Below are positions 1 to 8,440 of a DNA stretch of 64,000 nucleotides, in pieces. The translations under genes were made by a program, and so were the position numbers. The notes below the pieces were generated by a model, which was given only the letters and a program-made list of their open reading frames with translations, made no database searches and was not told the origin of the DNA. Source of the stretch: CAITNM01 sp021298215 (GTDB lineage: Bacteria; Pseudomonadota; Alphaproteobacteria; Paracaedibacterales; CAITNM01); contig JBKCOJ010000005.1 of the NCBI GenBank assembly GCA_046309815.1, forward strand, positions 124,001-188,000. Direction: 5' to 3'. Every line of letters starts with the position of its first letter. The first letter of the stretch is position 1.

Positions 1-298
1 TCCAAGATTTTATTTTCGGTTTTGGGTTTACTCCCACCAAGTTACTGATAGCTTGTCCGTTCTTAAATAGAATCATGGTAGGAATGCTACGTACGCCTAA
101 TTTGCTCGCTGTTTGTTGGTTTTGATCAATATTAACTTTTACGATTTTTGCTTTATTAGCAATTTCTGGCGCTAATTCTTCTAAAATTGGCGTCAGCATC
201 CGGCACGGACCACACCATTCAGCCCAAAAATCCACAACAACTGGCTCTGAAGAGTTTAAAACTTCTTGATCAAAAGTTCCGTCGGTAACTGCTAACAT
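1..298 (-). CDS. trxA: thioredoxin, 3' end cut by window edge
   Basis: General cytoplasmic protein-disulfide reductase of the thioredoxin system. Reading from the ATG at 298 gives 99 codons with no stop before the window edge, close to the usual length of about 105 residues, so only the last few residues are missing. The active site WCGPC is at residues 28-32, inside the usual DFWAEWCGPCR context, and the cis-proline of the family is P73 in RSIPT. An AGGAG ribosome site lies 6 bases before the ATG, and a good promoter lies upstream at 341-369. Arginase ends about 100 bases upstream on the same strand, so trxA has its own promoter. Confidence 0.96.
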   Translation of the reverse strand, partial: MLAVTDGTFDQEVLNSSEPVVVDFWAEWCGPCRMLTPILEELAPEIANKAKIVKVNIDQNQQTASKLGVRSIPTMILFKNGQAISNLVGVNPKPKIKSW

Positions 299-340
299 GC
301 ATATTCTCCTAAAAATAATACTTTATAATTATAGACGTTT

Positions 341-369
341 TTTATAGCTTTTACGAGGACTTTTGACAA
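341..369 (-). promoter_or_regulatory. sigma70-type promoter of trxA
   Basis: On the minus strand TTGTCA (364-369) and TATAAA (341-346) are separated by exactly 17 bases, followed by the AGGAG and start codon of trxA. A second possible -10 box, TATAAT, is at 328-333. No experimental start is known. Confidence 0.6.
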
Positions 370-399
370 TACTTTAATTCTACCGCGCTATAAGGATTA

Positions 400-1287
400 T
401 TACGTTTTTATAATATCAATAATTTTCTTCATTGCTTCAAAAGTGAAATTATTTTGATCTAATGTGGGATTATATTCAACAATTTCTAATCCGATACATT
501 TGGAATTAAATATTACTCCCTTTAAAAACTCTGTAACGTCATCCAGCTCTAAACCTCTTCCTTCTGGAGTTCCTGTTCCTGGGCAATATGCAGGATCTAT
601 ACCATCAATATCAAGACTTATTCCAAAAGAAGGATTCGATTTTAATAAATGCTCCCGGCTTTTTAAAAAATTCTCATAACCGTTATAAGCTTCACGTTCT
701 TTATGATAACCAACCTCCACCCCCAAATGCTTAAGAAGCATTTCTTCTTCAATCTCATAACTTCGAATGCCTGTTTGTATCAAAGCATTTGGCTTTAAAA
801 CCGGCGGATTTCGAGCAAGATGTACAAAATCATGATCTCCCTTACCCAGCAATACTGCAGCAGGCATACCATGTGGATTATTTGATACAGTTGTTTCATA
901 AGTGTGTGCATCCATATGAGCATCGATCCAGAGTAAACCAAAATCACAATTTGCATCCTTCACCCCGCTCCAGGTAGCCATTGCAATCGAATGATCACCA
1001 CCTATAACCAAAAGAAAATTTCCTTGTTGAATGGTCCTTTCTGCTATGTTATGTATCCAACGCCCTACTTGTAGGACGTGATTTCTTCGCTGTTGAATAG
1101 GGTAGTCTTGGCTATTTTGACAAGAATTAAAATGCCAATTGGCAAAATATACCTCTCCTTGAATTCTATGATCATTTAATAAATTATTGAGAAGCTGTTT
1201 TTGCAAAACGGTCATTGCTCCATCAGCTGTCCCAAATTTTCCTGCACCCCATCCTGACGCTGCTAGAATAATAGTTATGTTGCGCAT
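400..1287 (-). CDS. rocF: arginase family ureohydrolase (arginase)
   Basis: Predicted to hydrolyse L-arginine to ornithine and urea with a two-manganese centre. All metal motifs of the ureohydrolase family are present: GGDHS at 96-100, DAHMDAH at 122-128 and SLDIDGIDP at 224-232. The 295-residue length suits arginase. The DAHxDxH form and the GTPEGRGL segment after the third motif fit arginase better than agmatinase, but the substrate cannot be proved from sequence. The start overlaps the 3' end of gltX by 13 bases, so the two genes are probably cotranscribed. Arginase is not a usual gene in strongly reduced intracellular alphaproteobacteria; here it could supply ornithine or drain host arginine. 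Confidence 0.88.
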   Translation of the reverse strand: MRNITIILAASGWGAGKFGTADGAMTVLQKQLLNNLLNDHRIQGEVYFANWHFNSCQNSQDYPIQQRRNHVLQVGRWIHNIAERTIQQGNFLLVIGGDHSIAMATWSGVKDANCDFGLLWIDAHMDAHTYETTVSNNPHGMPAAVLLGKGDHDFVHLARNPPVLKPNALIQTGIRSYEIEEEMLLKHLGVEVGYHKEREAYNGYENFLKSREHLLKSNPSFGISLDIDGIDPAYCPGTGTPEGRGLELDDVTEFLKGVIFNSKCIGLEIVEYNPTLDQNNFTFEAMKKIIDIIKT

Positions 1288-2615
1288 AATCTTTCTTTAA
1301 CTTTGTCACTTCCTATTAATGGTAATAGCATTTTCATTTCTGGACCATGATCCATTGCTGTTAAGGCTTGACGAAGAGGCATAAATAAATCTTTTCCCTT
1401 GCGTCCCGTTTTTTCTTTAATGCTTTGCGTCCAAATTCCCCATGTTTCTTCTGCCCATGAACCTGCTGGCAATAAATCTAGAGCTATTTTCAAGAAATCA
1501 TTGTCTGAGCAGGTCCCTCTAATTTTACCAAAAAATATACTCTCCCAAGGCTCAAGATCTTCAATTTTTTCAATATTATCATGCACTGCGCGCCAATGAT
1601 TCTCACTAAACTTCTCAAAGCCATTTGTTTTTAAACGCTCTTGAATTTGCGAAAATGGCATTAAATGATAGAGCTTATGATTTAGTGCCCATAAATCTTT
1701 TTCGCTAAATCTTGGGGGAGTACGACTGAAAGTGGATAAGTCAAAAGAGCTCGCCAATTCATTTAAAGTTAATAAAGGTTCAATAGGTAGAGATGTTCCA
1801 AGTCTTGCTAATAAGCAGGCAATAGCCATTGGCTCGACACCAGAATCACGCATTTGACCTAAGCTTAAACTGCCCAAACGTTTTGAAAGTGGAGCACCAT
1901 CCTCATCCATCAATAGCGTTGTATGAGCAAACGTTACAGGAAAATCCTTTCCATCATTCACAGCTTTAAAGAGCTGAATTTGTGTTGCTGTATTTGTAAC
2001 GTGGTCTTCACCACGAATAATATGACTAATAGAATAGTCAATATCGTCAATTACGGAGCATAAACTATAAAGAAAAACTCCATCAGCTCTGATTAAAACC
2101 GGATCACTAAGCTGTGCCCCATTATATTTTACTTCACCACGTATTATATCTTGCCAAACAATTGGTTCATGATCTAATTTAAAGCGCCAATGTGGTTTTC
2201 GACCATCTTTTTCAAAAGCGTCCTTTTCAAGATCTGTCAAAAGAAGAGAAGATCTGTCATAAATAGGAGGCTGACCTTTCGCAAGCTGGCGTTTCCTCTT
2301 AAAATCAAGCTCTTCGGTAGTTTCATAACACGGATACAATTTACCATTTTTAATCAGCTCTTCTTTAATCTGGTGATATCGTTCAAAACGCTCTGATTGA
2401 CGGAATGTCTCGCTATATTTAACACCAAGCCATTCAAAATCTTGATAAATTGCTTTTTCATATTCAGGCTTTGAACGCTCTAGGTCAGTATCATCTATTC
2501 TTAAAATAAAATCTCCCCCATAACGTAATGCATATAAATAATTAATTAGAGCTGCCCTAGCATTACCTATATGCAAATATCCGGTGGGAGAAGGAGCAAA
2601 ACGAACACGAACCAT
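1275..2615 (-). CDS. gltX: glutamate--tRNA ligase
   Basis: Class I aminoacyl-tRNA synthetase that charges tRNA-Glu (in many alphaproteobacteria one of two GltX copies, one of which may mischarge tRNA-Gln). The N-terminus carries the nucleotide-binding segment RFAPSPTGYLHIGN with the HIGH motif as HIGN at 15-18, and the KMSKS motif appears as LSKR at 243-246. The length of 446 residues is normal. The start codon is followed at once by the conserved first strand, so ATG 2615 is convincing. It runs into arginase on the same strand with a 13-base overlap. Confidence 0.96.
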   Translation of the reverse strand: MVRVRFAPSPTGYLHIGNARAALINYLYALRYGGDFILRIDDTDLERSKPEYEKAIYQDFEWLGVKYSETFRQSERFERYHQIKEELIKNGKLYPCYETTEELDFKRKRQLAKGQPPIYDRSSLLLTDLEKDAFEKDGRKPHWRFKLDHEPIVWQDIIRGEVKYNGAQLSDPVLIRADGVFLYSLCSVIDDIDYSISHIIRGEDHVTNTATQIQLFKAVNDGKDFPVTFAHTTLLMDEDGAPLSKRLGSLSLGQMRDSGVEPMAIACLLARLGTSLPIEPLLTLNELASSFDLSTFSRTPPRFSEKDLWALNHKLYHLMPFSQIQERLKTNGFEKFSENHWRAVHDNIEKIEDLEPWESIFFGKIRGTCSDNDFLKIALDLLPAGSWAEETWGIWTQSIKEKTGRKGKDLFMPLRQALTAMDHGPEMKMLLPLIGSDKVKERLCAT

Positions 2616-2681
2616 AGAAAAATAAAAACCATATCAATTTTTTCAGATGCCATATTAGCGAATAATACCAATGATGGCTAC

Positions 2682-3332
2682 TTAACGATAATTTGGTTGA
2701 TTGGTTGCAATCTGCCTTTCCACATAGGAAGAAGGACGCCTTCTATTTTGATCAACCTTTACACCACCCTGGTATTGATAAGCCTGCGGCGCCGCATAAG
2801 CAATGCCAGCACCCATATTCACCATTCTTTCTGGATGACCTTGCATAGTAGCTGTCTCTGTTGGGATATGCTGACTACTAACTTCATCCGCTTTTTGATG
2901 TCCGCTATGAACACTTGTCGCAACAAAAAAGCCACTCAAGAAAAATATGCACCCAAGGAACATGAATGAAAATATAAGGGTAAAAAGTGTGGACTTACTC
3001 ATAGTAAAAGCTATCACCTCAGTAATGTATATACGTTTAAATTCTTCCCAAAATGTCTCTCTAAGTTTTTTTCTTGGTAAATATGTCATTTTAGTCAAAG
3101 TTCTGGAAGGCATTTGGAAAGGTAAATTTGCGCCCCTCAAAGACTGAGCATATGGAGAATAATAATATCCCCCTCCATCTAATACTCTATTTGCCACTCT
3201 TTGTGGCTGACTTATGAAATTTGAAAAAGTTCGTGTAGCTAACAAAGATCGTCTTTTTAAGGGAAAATCCCATTGTGTTGTTGCCGATGGCTCTTGAAAA
3301 TGCTCAAAACGTTTATAAGAACGAACCACCAA
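2682..3332 (-). CDS. hypothetical protein with one transmembrane segment
   Basis: No family recognised. The 216-residue frame has a basic N-terminal half rich in Arg and aromatic residues, one clear transmembrane helix at about residues 112-136 (LFTLIFSFMFLGCIFFLSG), and a polar, Gln- and Tyr-rich C-terminal part likely to be periplasmic. A second Met just before the helix (MSKSTLF, near residue 110) could be the true start, in which case the product is a short signal-anchor protein of about 107 residues. It lies between lptB and gltX on the same strand, but gaps of about 70-110 bases on both sides argue against tight coupling. Confidence 0.55.
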   Translation of the reverse strand: MVVRSYKRFEHFQEPSATTQWDFPLKRRSLLATRTFSNFISQPQRVANRVLDGGGYYYSPYAQSLRGANLPFQMPSRTLTKMTYLPRKKLRETFWEEFKRIYITEVIAFTMSKSTLFTLIFSFMFLGCIFFLSGFFVATSVHSGHQKADEVSSQHIPTETATMQGHPERMVNMGAGIAYAAPQAYQYQGGVKVDQNRRRPSSYVERQIATNQPNYR

Positions 3333-3442
3333 ATGCTTCCAGTGATATTTTATTTAATTTTAACACAAATTTTATGCATTATAGTAGTAAAAATTTTCCT
3401 ATTATCTCTAAACAAATTAAAAATGCTTACAACCCACCATAA

Positions 3443-4165
3443 TCATAAAGAAAAATTTTCACCTAAGTACACACGCCTAACATCAGGATGACTGATAATA
3501 TGCGCTGAATCACCTTGTGTTAATACTTTGCCTTCCGCAATAATATAAGCCCTGTCAATAATATCGAGAGTCTCTCGCACGTTATGATCGGTAATAAGAA
3601 TGCCAATATTGTGATTTTTCAATTTTGTAATGATGTCCTTTACATCCTGCACAGCTATAGGATCAATACCTGCTAATGGTTCATCTAAAAATAAGAAGTC
3701 TGGTTTAATGGCAAGAGAACGAGCTATCTCAACACGACGCCTTTCTCCACCAGACAAAGCAACAGAAGGCGCTTCTCGAAGATGAGTAATACCAAATTCA
3801 TCGAGCAATTCCTCTAGACGCTCTTGCTGACGATCCGGATCTGACTCCACTCGTTCAAGCGCCGCAAGAATATTATCCTCAACATCCAGCCCTCTAAAAA
3901 TCGAAGCATCTTGAGGTAAATAGCTAATACCCATTCGTGCTCGCTCATACATTGGGAGGTCAGTGATATTCTCGTCATCCAAAAAAATTGTGCCTGAATC
4001 AGGCATGATTAATCCCGTGATGACAGAAAAGCAGGTTGTTTTTCCTGCACCATTTGGACCAAGCAGCCCAACAGCCTCACCTGAATGCACAGATAAATCA
4101 ATACCTTTCAGCACCATGCGTTTTTGAAAAGTTTTAGTAAGTTTTTGAGCCTTGAGAGTCCTTAT
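3443..4165 (-). CDS. lptB: LPS export ABC transporter ATP-binding protein LptB
   Basis: ATPase of the LptB2FGC complex that extracts lipopolysaccharide from the inner membrane and drives it to the outer membrane. Counting from ATG 4117, Walker A GPNGAGKTT starts at 20, the signature LSGGE is at 121-125 and Walker B ends in DEP at 145-147. The first ATG gives only 224 residues and lacks the first strand of the family. The frame stays open upstream and encodes a typical N-terminus (LKAQKLTKTFQKR). The best start there is ATA at 4163-4165, which has AAGGA 8 bases upstream and lies 4 bases after the lptA stop. That gives 240 residues, the normal size. No ATG, GTG or TTG exists in the extension. 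The start is inferred; the family is certain. Confidence 0.9.
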   Translation of the reverse strand: MRTLKAQKLTKTFQKRMVLKGIDLSVHSGEAVGLLGPNGAGKTTCFSVITGLIMPDSGTIFLDDENITDLPMYERARMGISYLPQDASIFRGLDVEDNILAALERVESDPDRQQERLEELLDEFGITHLREAPSVALSGGERRRVEIARSLAIKPDFLFLDEPLAGIDPIAVQDVKDIITKLKNHNIGILITDHNVRETLDIIDRAYIIAEGKVLTQGDSAHIISHPDVRRVYLGENFSL

Positions 4166-4169
4166 TTTA

Positions 4170-4652
4170 TTATTCCTTATTTGGATAAATTATACAGCTT
4201 ACTTGTTCTTGCTGATCTGTTTGCATTGTAAAAACATGCCTCTGAATGTCAAGAGTAGCTTCCTTACCATGCAACTCATTTTTATCTTGCAATAATTTAA
4301 CATCATCTCCAGTGCAAATAGCAGTATTTTGATCAAAATTATGAATGCATCTTGCAGCATAAAGCCTTGTATTTTTGTAATTTATTTCCACAGCTCCTTC
4401 CGCAATAGCTTTTATTAGATTTCCGTGGTCATCGAAGATTACATGCAAATTATCCGCTTTTAAAATTACTTGCGCTCCCTTGACTATATAGCGCAAAACC
4501 ACACTGCCTTTTGCATCTGCTTCTTTCTGCGATGTGCTATACTCCATATTTTCAGCATTGATCTGAATGTTATCTGCTATATCATTTTTGCTTACCATTT
4601 CTTCGCAAAAACAAGAAGCCATACAAAGAATTACAAGGAAAGCTCTCTTCAT
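4170..4652 (-). CDS. lptA: LPS transport periplasmic protein LptA (OstA domain)
   Basis: Periplasmic bridge protein of LPS export that binds lipid A between LptC and LptD. A signal peptide is visible (MKRAFLVILCMASCFC, cut near residue 17-20), followed by an OstA-type beta-jellyroll pattern from INAENMEYS to CIIYP, with the hallmark alternation of short strands such as AKGSVVLRY and LYAARCIHNF. Length 160 is usual. It lies directly upstream of lptB, whose ribosome site overlaps its stop, the conserved lptA-lptB arrangement. The two surely form one transcription unit; lptC is not immediately upstream, where a TonB gene is found instead. Confidence 0.85.
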   Translation of the reverse strand: MKRAFLVILCMASCFCEEMVSKNDIADNIQINAENMEYSTSQKEADAKGSVVLRYIVKGAQVILKADNLHVIFDDHGNLIKAIAEGAVEINYKNTRLYAARCIHNFDQNTAICTGDDVKLLQDKNELHGKEATLDIQRHVFTMQTDQQEQVSCIIYPNKE

Positions 4653-4692
4653 TAATCTTGCATTATATATTTATTTTTCCAGTGTACCTAAT

Positions 4693-5202
4693 TTATGAAT
4701 CAAGTTGAAATGAAATAGGTACTTCAAAGGAAGTCTTTTTATCTGCAGAGGTAAATTTCCAAGTTTTAAGCGCTACAATAATTGCTTCTTCAAATATTTC
4801 TTTTTGACCTTTCAGGGTACTAATTTCAATTAATTCAACCACTCCGTTTTCATTCACCAACATTTTTACGAGAAAAAAACCTTCTATTCCTTCACTTTTC
4901 GCTTGAGCAGGATAAGCAGGTGCCGGATTATAAATAATTTTTGCTACATCGACATTCGAATCCGTTACACTAGAGCTTGCCACTTCTTTAATTTTTTTGT
5001 GATCAGACCTTTGCAACAAAGAGCTATTTTCAGTAATAGCGAACTTTTGTTGGTCTGCTGGCTTATTTTGAGAATCTATCCATTTAATAGAAAAACTGTT
5101 TGGCTCTGAGTATTTTGAACCTGTTATGTATTGACTAATTGAAATAGCCAACAACCCATGCAGCAGAATAGATCCAAGGAATATAAATCGCATTTTTACC
5201 AT
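4693..5202 (-). CDS. tonB: TonB-family energy transducer, short form
   Basis: Inner-membrane-anchored transducer that passes energy from ExbBD to outer-membrane receptors. One N-terminal membrane helix (residues 4-22, IFLGSILLHGLLAISI) is followed by a short polar linker and a C-terminal TonB domain with the typical YNPAPAYPAQAKSEGIEG start, a NGVVELIEI strand and the final VALKTWKFTSA region. At 169 residues it is short and lacks the long proline-rich spacer of classic TonB. Its start overlaps the 3' end of the receptor gene by 7 bases, so receptor and transducer are translationally coupled and share the cobalamin riboswitch. It is therefore likely a dedicated TonB for that receptor. Confidence 0.85.
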   Translation of the reverse strand: MVKMRFIFLGSILLHGLLAISISQYITGSKYSEPNSFSIKWIDSQNKPADQQKFAITENSSLLQRSDHKKIKEVASSSVTDSNVDVAKIIYNPAPAYPAQAKSEGIEGFFLVKMLVNENGVVELIEISTLKGQKEIFEEAIIVALKTWKFTSADKKTSFEVPISFQLDS

Positions 5203-6977
5203 GTAATACTCACTCCTGTATTAATTTGGAATCCAGGGTTTCTGTATCCAATTGGATTTTCAATTTTTCTATTAAATGCATTTTCAATATTCACAAACCA
5301 TGTGGCATGTTCTTTGAATTTATATTGAATATCTCCAAAGCAAACAGGATATCCTCCTCGCTTAATTCCAACTGTGTATTGTTCGAAATCTGGTTGAACT
5401 TGTGTTCCTGTATAACGACAACCAAATCCTACTGTTAGATCATCTTGCTCATAAATAATTTTACCATTTGCGGAAGTTCTAGGGACATTTAGAAGTCGCC
5501 TTTTAGGATTCAAGCTCACGGAATCTACATACATACCCGATAATTCCATCATCCATGCCTTATTAATCTTTTTTTTCCATCCTATTTCAAAACCTTCTTG
5601 CCTAGATTTATTGATATTTTGATATTTTTGATTTTGCTGAACTATTTGATGTTTATAGTTCGTTTTAAAAACAAGCACACTAAATGTTCCTAAAATTGTA
5701 TGCTGAGAAATCCCTAAATTCCCACCATAAGCCGATTCGTGTTTTAGGTTTTTGTTGCCATGCTTCTTATCATTTAACTTATACAAATCCGGTATATTAA
5801 ATCCTGTGCCAAAATGAGCAGATAATTCAGTATCATTATAATTTTTCAATACACTTGAGCTTATAGCATAAATGGTATCATAATGATTTGCTTTGTGAGC
5901 ACGAACCCAATTTTTCCATTTAAAAGTATCCTTATCTAGATGAATGCCCTGAACAAATGCGTACTCGTCATTTTTTTTCTGATTAACACCTGAAGTATTC
6001 CAAACATTATGATGATATTCAAGAAGAGGCTCAAAAAGCAGTATATCCCTTTTTATTTTTACACCAGTTTTTATTTTGCTATTTTCAGGACCATATGTGC
6101 TTGCGCTATTACCATTTTGGTAAGGTGAAAAATCTTGAGAGATAAGTTTCGTTTTTAAGATTTTTAAAAAAGGTTGAGCCTTCTCATTTATTCCTTCTAA
6201 ATCAAGAGCATAAATCTGTAATGTTCTTTTTGAACGAGAATCACAAAAAGTAAATAGATTTGAATGAGAAATATTACTTCCTGTGGAGGTCGATTTAAGT
6301 AATCCAATTTGCAATTTTCCTTTTGCGTGGTGATTTTGAAAACTAAGTTGATTTAAAAAATATCCCTTATCTGTTTCAGAACTTTTTACGGTTGAATACT
6401 TTCCTTGATACCTTTTAGGAATGGTATTTTTACCATGAAATATATTTTTTTCTAAATGTTGTTGCAAAGAAAAACCATCTTTTGTTTTTTGGCGCCACCA
6501 AAGATGTCCCGATTGTATATAATTGCCACCACTTAATTTTAGGCCACCTTCTTGCTCTTCAGGCATTGAAAAAGGAAGTATATTAACAACACCACCTATT
6601 GCTATATTTCCATATTCAGCACAATGCACCCCTTTTATCACTTCAACTTTTCCTGTTGAGAAAGGAATTAAAGATGCATCAACCATCGATTCACTCAGGC
6701 TTAACCCATTCCATAACACTCTATTGTAATCTGTAGGTGCCCCTTGAATCTTAATAGATGTCAATTGCCCAGGATTACCTGTTGTCGTTGTATTAACACC
6801 TGAAATACTTTGGAGTTGCTGTTCTTCAAATCCTGGTATTGTCGCCTGATCAGTTGTTAATGTTTCAATGAATTTCCAAGTAGATACATCTTTTTTTGCA
6901 CTTACAATAATTGGAGATAAAGAAACAGTCGCGGCAGTCACAGATGCTGTCAGCACCTTAAACAATAAAAAGCGCAT
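5196..6977 (-). CDS. btuB: TonB-dependent outer-membrane receptor, probable vitamin B12 receptor
   Basis: Outer-membrane gated channel for high-affinity uptake, most likely of cobalamin because a cobalamin riboswitch lies in its leader. A signal peptide (residues 1-27) precedes a plug domain with typical motifs: SISGVNTTTTGNPGQLTSIK, VEVIKGVHCAEYGN and GGVVNILP. The rest alternates short beta strands suitable for a 22-strand barrel and ends in a hydrophobic/aromatic strand (INTGVSITW) expected for Bam recognition. Length 593 matches BtuB (about 600). An AAAGGG ribosome site precedes the ATG. It is followed with overlap by tonB. The substrate is inferred from the riboswitch. Confidence 0.9.
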   Translation of the reverse strand: MRFLLFKVLTASVTAATVSLSPIIVSAKKDVSTWKFIETLTTDQATIPGFEEQQLQSISGVNTTTTGNPGQLTSIKIQGAPTDYNRVLWNGLSLSESMVDASLIPFSTGKVEVIKGVHCAEYGNIAIGGVVNILPFSMPEEQEGGLKLSGGNYIQSGHLWWRQKTKDGFSLQQHLEKNIFHGKNTIPKRYQGKYSTVKSSETDKGYFLNQLSFQNHHAKGKLQIGLLKSTSTGSNISHSNLFTFCDSRSKRTLQIYALDLEGINEKAQPFLKILKTKLISQDFSPYQNGNSASTYGPENSKIKTGVKIKRDILLFEPLLEYHHNVWNTSGVNQKKNDEYAFVQGIHLDKDTFKWKNWVRAHKANHYDTIYAISSSVLKNYNDTELSAHFGTGFNIPDLYKLNDKKHGNKNLKHESAYGGNLGISQHTILGTFSVLVFKTNYKHQIVQQNQKYQNINKSRQEGFEIGWKKKINKAWMMELSGMYVDSVSLNPKRRLLNVPRTSANGKIIYEQDDLTVGFGCRYTGTQVQPDFEQYTVGIKRGGYPVCFGDIQYKFKEHATWFVNIENAFNRKIENPIGYRNPGFQINTGVSITW

Positions 6978-7067
6978 AAATTACCCTTTAGGTTAGCGTT
7001 CACATAGCGCATCACCCGTAGGGCTTCCCTTCTTGACCAACCGCGCGGATCCAGAAAAAGTGATACT

Positions 7068-7208
7068 CTTTTTGCAGGTTTCCTGGCTTGTTGATCGTTG
7101 CTAACACTTAACCTTCCCAGATTGCTCCAGTGGTATTTAAAGCGCGCTCCCAACGTACAGTTGCGGCGGACAGCTTGGGATTTTAACCCAATTCCCTAAC
7201 ACAAAAAG
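7068..7208 (-). promoter_or_regulatory. cobalamin (adenosylcobalamin) riboswitch
   Basis: Read on the minus strand, the leader of the receptor gene has the conserved blocks of the cobalamin aptamer in order: GGGAATTGGG, AATCCCAAGCTGTC, CCGCAACTGT (7159-7168), CCACTGG, GGGAAGG, and the B12 box AGCCAGGAAACCTGC (7074-7088). The ends pair as CTTTTTG (7202-7208) with CAAAAAG (7068-7074), giving P1. About 90 bases follow before the start codon, containing GC-rich segments that could form an expression platform. No run of U follows a strong hairpin, so control of ribosome access seems likelier than termination. Binding of B12 should switch off btuB-tonB. Confidence 0.93.
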
Positions 7209-7215
7209 TTCTTAA

Positions 7216-7244
7216 AACCTAAAATGAAAAAACGTGACTGTCAA
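7216..7244 (-). promoter_or_regulatory. promoter of the riboswitch-btuB-tonB unit
   Basis: On the minus strand a perfect -35 box TTGACA (7239-7244) is followed after exactly 17 bases by TAGGTT (7216-7221). Transcription would start just before the riboswitch P1 stem at 7208. The weak -10 box is the only doubtful part. Confidence 0.5.
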
Positions 7245-7252
7245 GCAGCCAC

Positions 7253-8440
7253 CTAACAATATTGCCCAGCAACATATCCTGATGACCAAGCCCACTGAAA
7301 ATTATAACCGCCAAGCCATCCTGTTACATCAACCACTTCGCCAATAAAAAACAACCCTGGAATTTTTTTACTTTCCATTGTTTTTGAGGATAATTCATCT
7401 GTATCGATGCCTCCTATAGTGACCTCAGCTTTTTGATAGCCCTCACTTCCATTAATTGGCACTCTAAACTGATGAAGTGAATCAGCAATGTTTAACAAGA
7501 TACTATTTTTAAGATCTGTAATGCTCCGATCAAAATCAGCTGTAGCCATAGCTTCCACCAAACGGCTTGGCAAATAATTTTTCAAAAAATTCGCGACTGT
7601 TTGTTTGCTATTCTTATGCGTTATGAATTCTTGTTTTAAATCCATATCAGGCAACAGATTAATCAGGATTTCTGTTTGTGAGAATTTTTCTAAATACGAT
7701 GAAATTTGCAAAATTGCAGGGCCACTTAATCCACGGTGCGTAAATAAAATATTCTCTCGAAACTGTGCCCCTTTATAGGTGACTAATGAATCTTGTGAAA
7801 CACCACTAAGTTTTGCGCACATTACAAGCTTTGGATTATCGACCTTTAATGGCACCAAGGCTGGCTGTGTGGCTAAAACTTTCATACCAAATTGCCGTGC
7901 AATCTTATAACCAAAATCAGATGCCCCAATTTGTGGAATAGAAAGCCCACCTGTTGCAATAACTACAGAATTTGCCTCAATAATTCCATCTGAAGTTGCA
8001 AGCACAAATCGATCATTTTTCTCAATTGATTCTACAGAACAATTTGGACGAACATCCACTTGGCCTTTTTGGCATTCACTCAACATCATGTTGATAATTT
8101 GCTTCGATGATCCATCGCAAAACAATTGCCCTAATGTCTTTTCGTGATAGGCAATGTCATATGATTCAACGAGCTTAATAAAATCATGCTGTGTATAACG
8201 CGCCAGTGCGGATTTTATAAAATGCTTGTTGTTGCAAATATAGTTTTTAGGTGATGCAAATAAATTTGTGAAATTACATCGTCCTCCACCAGATATACGA
8301 ATTTTTTCTCCAATTTTGGAAGTATGTTCAATAAGTATAACACGTCTACCTCGTTTACTAGCAGCTACTGCCGCCATCAATCCAGCCGCACCTCCCCCAA
8401 TGACAACAACATCACATGATACTTTTGAAGAAGAGCTCAA
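7253..8440 (-). CDS. HI0933/BaiN-family NAD(P)/FAD-dependent oxidoreductase
   Basis: Flavoprotein of the HI0933 (YhiN/BaiN) family; the reaction in most members is unknown. The N-terminal Rossmann dinucleotide fold shows VVVIGGGAAGLMAA with a terminal acidic residue at IEHTSK. The family motif RISGGGRCNFTN follows, a second FAD segment reads SVVIATGGLSIPQIG, and the C-terminal FAD-contact motif is WLGGYNFQWAWSSGYVAG. Length 395 is typical. The start overlaps the stop of the CYTH gene by 4 bases, so the pair is probably one operon. Its stop lies next to the promoter of the riboswitch unit. Confidence 0.88.
   Translation of the reverse strand: MSSSSKVSCDVVVIGGGAAGLMAAVAASKRGRRVILIEHTSKIGEKIRISGGGRCNFTNLFASPKNYICNNKHFIKSALARYTQHDFIKLVESYDIAYHEKTLGQLFCDGSSKQIINMMLSECQKGQVDVRPNCSVESIEKNDRFVLATSDGIIEANSVVIATGGLSIPQIGASDFGYKIARQFGMKVLATQPALVPLKVDNPKLVMCAKLSGVSQDSLVTYKGAQFRENILFTHRGLSGPAILQISSYLEKFSQTEILINLLPDMDLKQEFITHKNSKQTVANFLKNYLPSRLVEAMATADFDRSITDLKNSILLNIADSLHQFRVPINGSEGYQKAEVTIGGIDTDELSSKTMESKKIPGLFFIGEVVDVTGWLGGYNFQWAWSSGYVAGQYC

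Noticed and set aside
2571..2969. 132-codon plus-strand ORF
   Set aside because: It overlaps gltX and the membrane protein gene on the minus strand; no ribosome site or domain, while the minus-strand frame has a transmembrane segment.
6950..7153. 67-codon minus-strand ORF upstream of the receptor gene
   Set aside because: It is the translation of the cobalamin riboswitch and its platform; the conserved RNA boxes explain the sequence and the ORF has no protein-like features.
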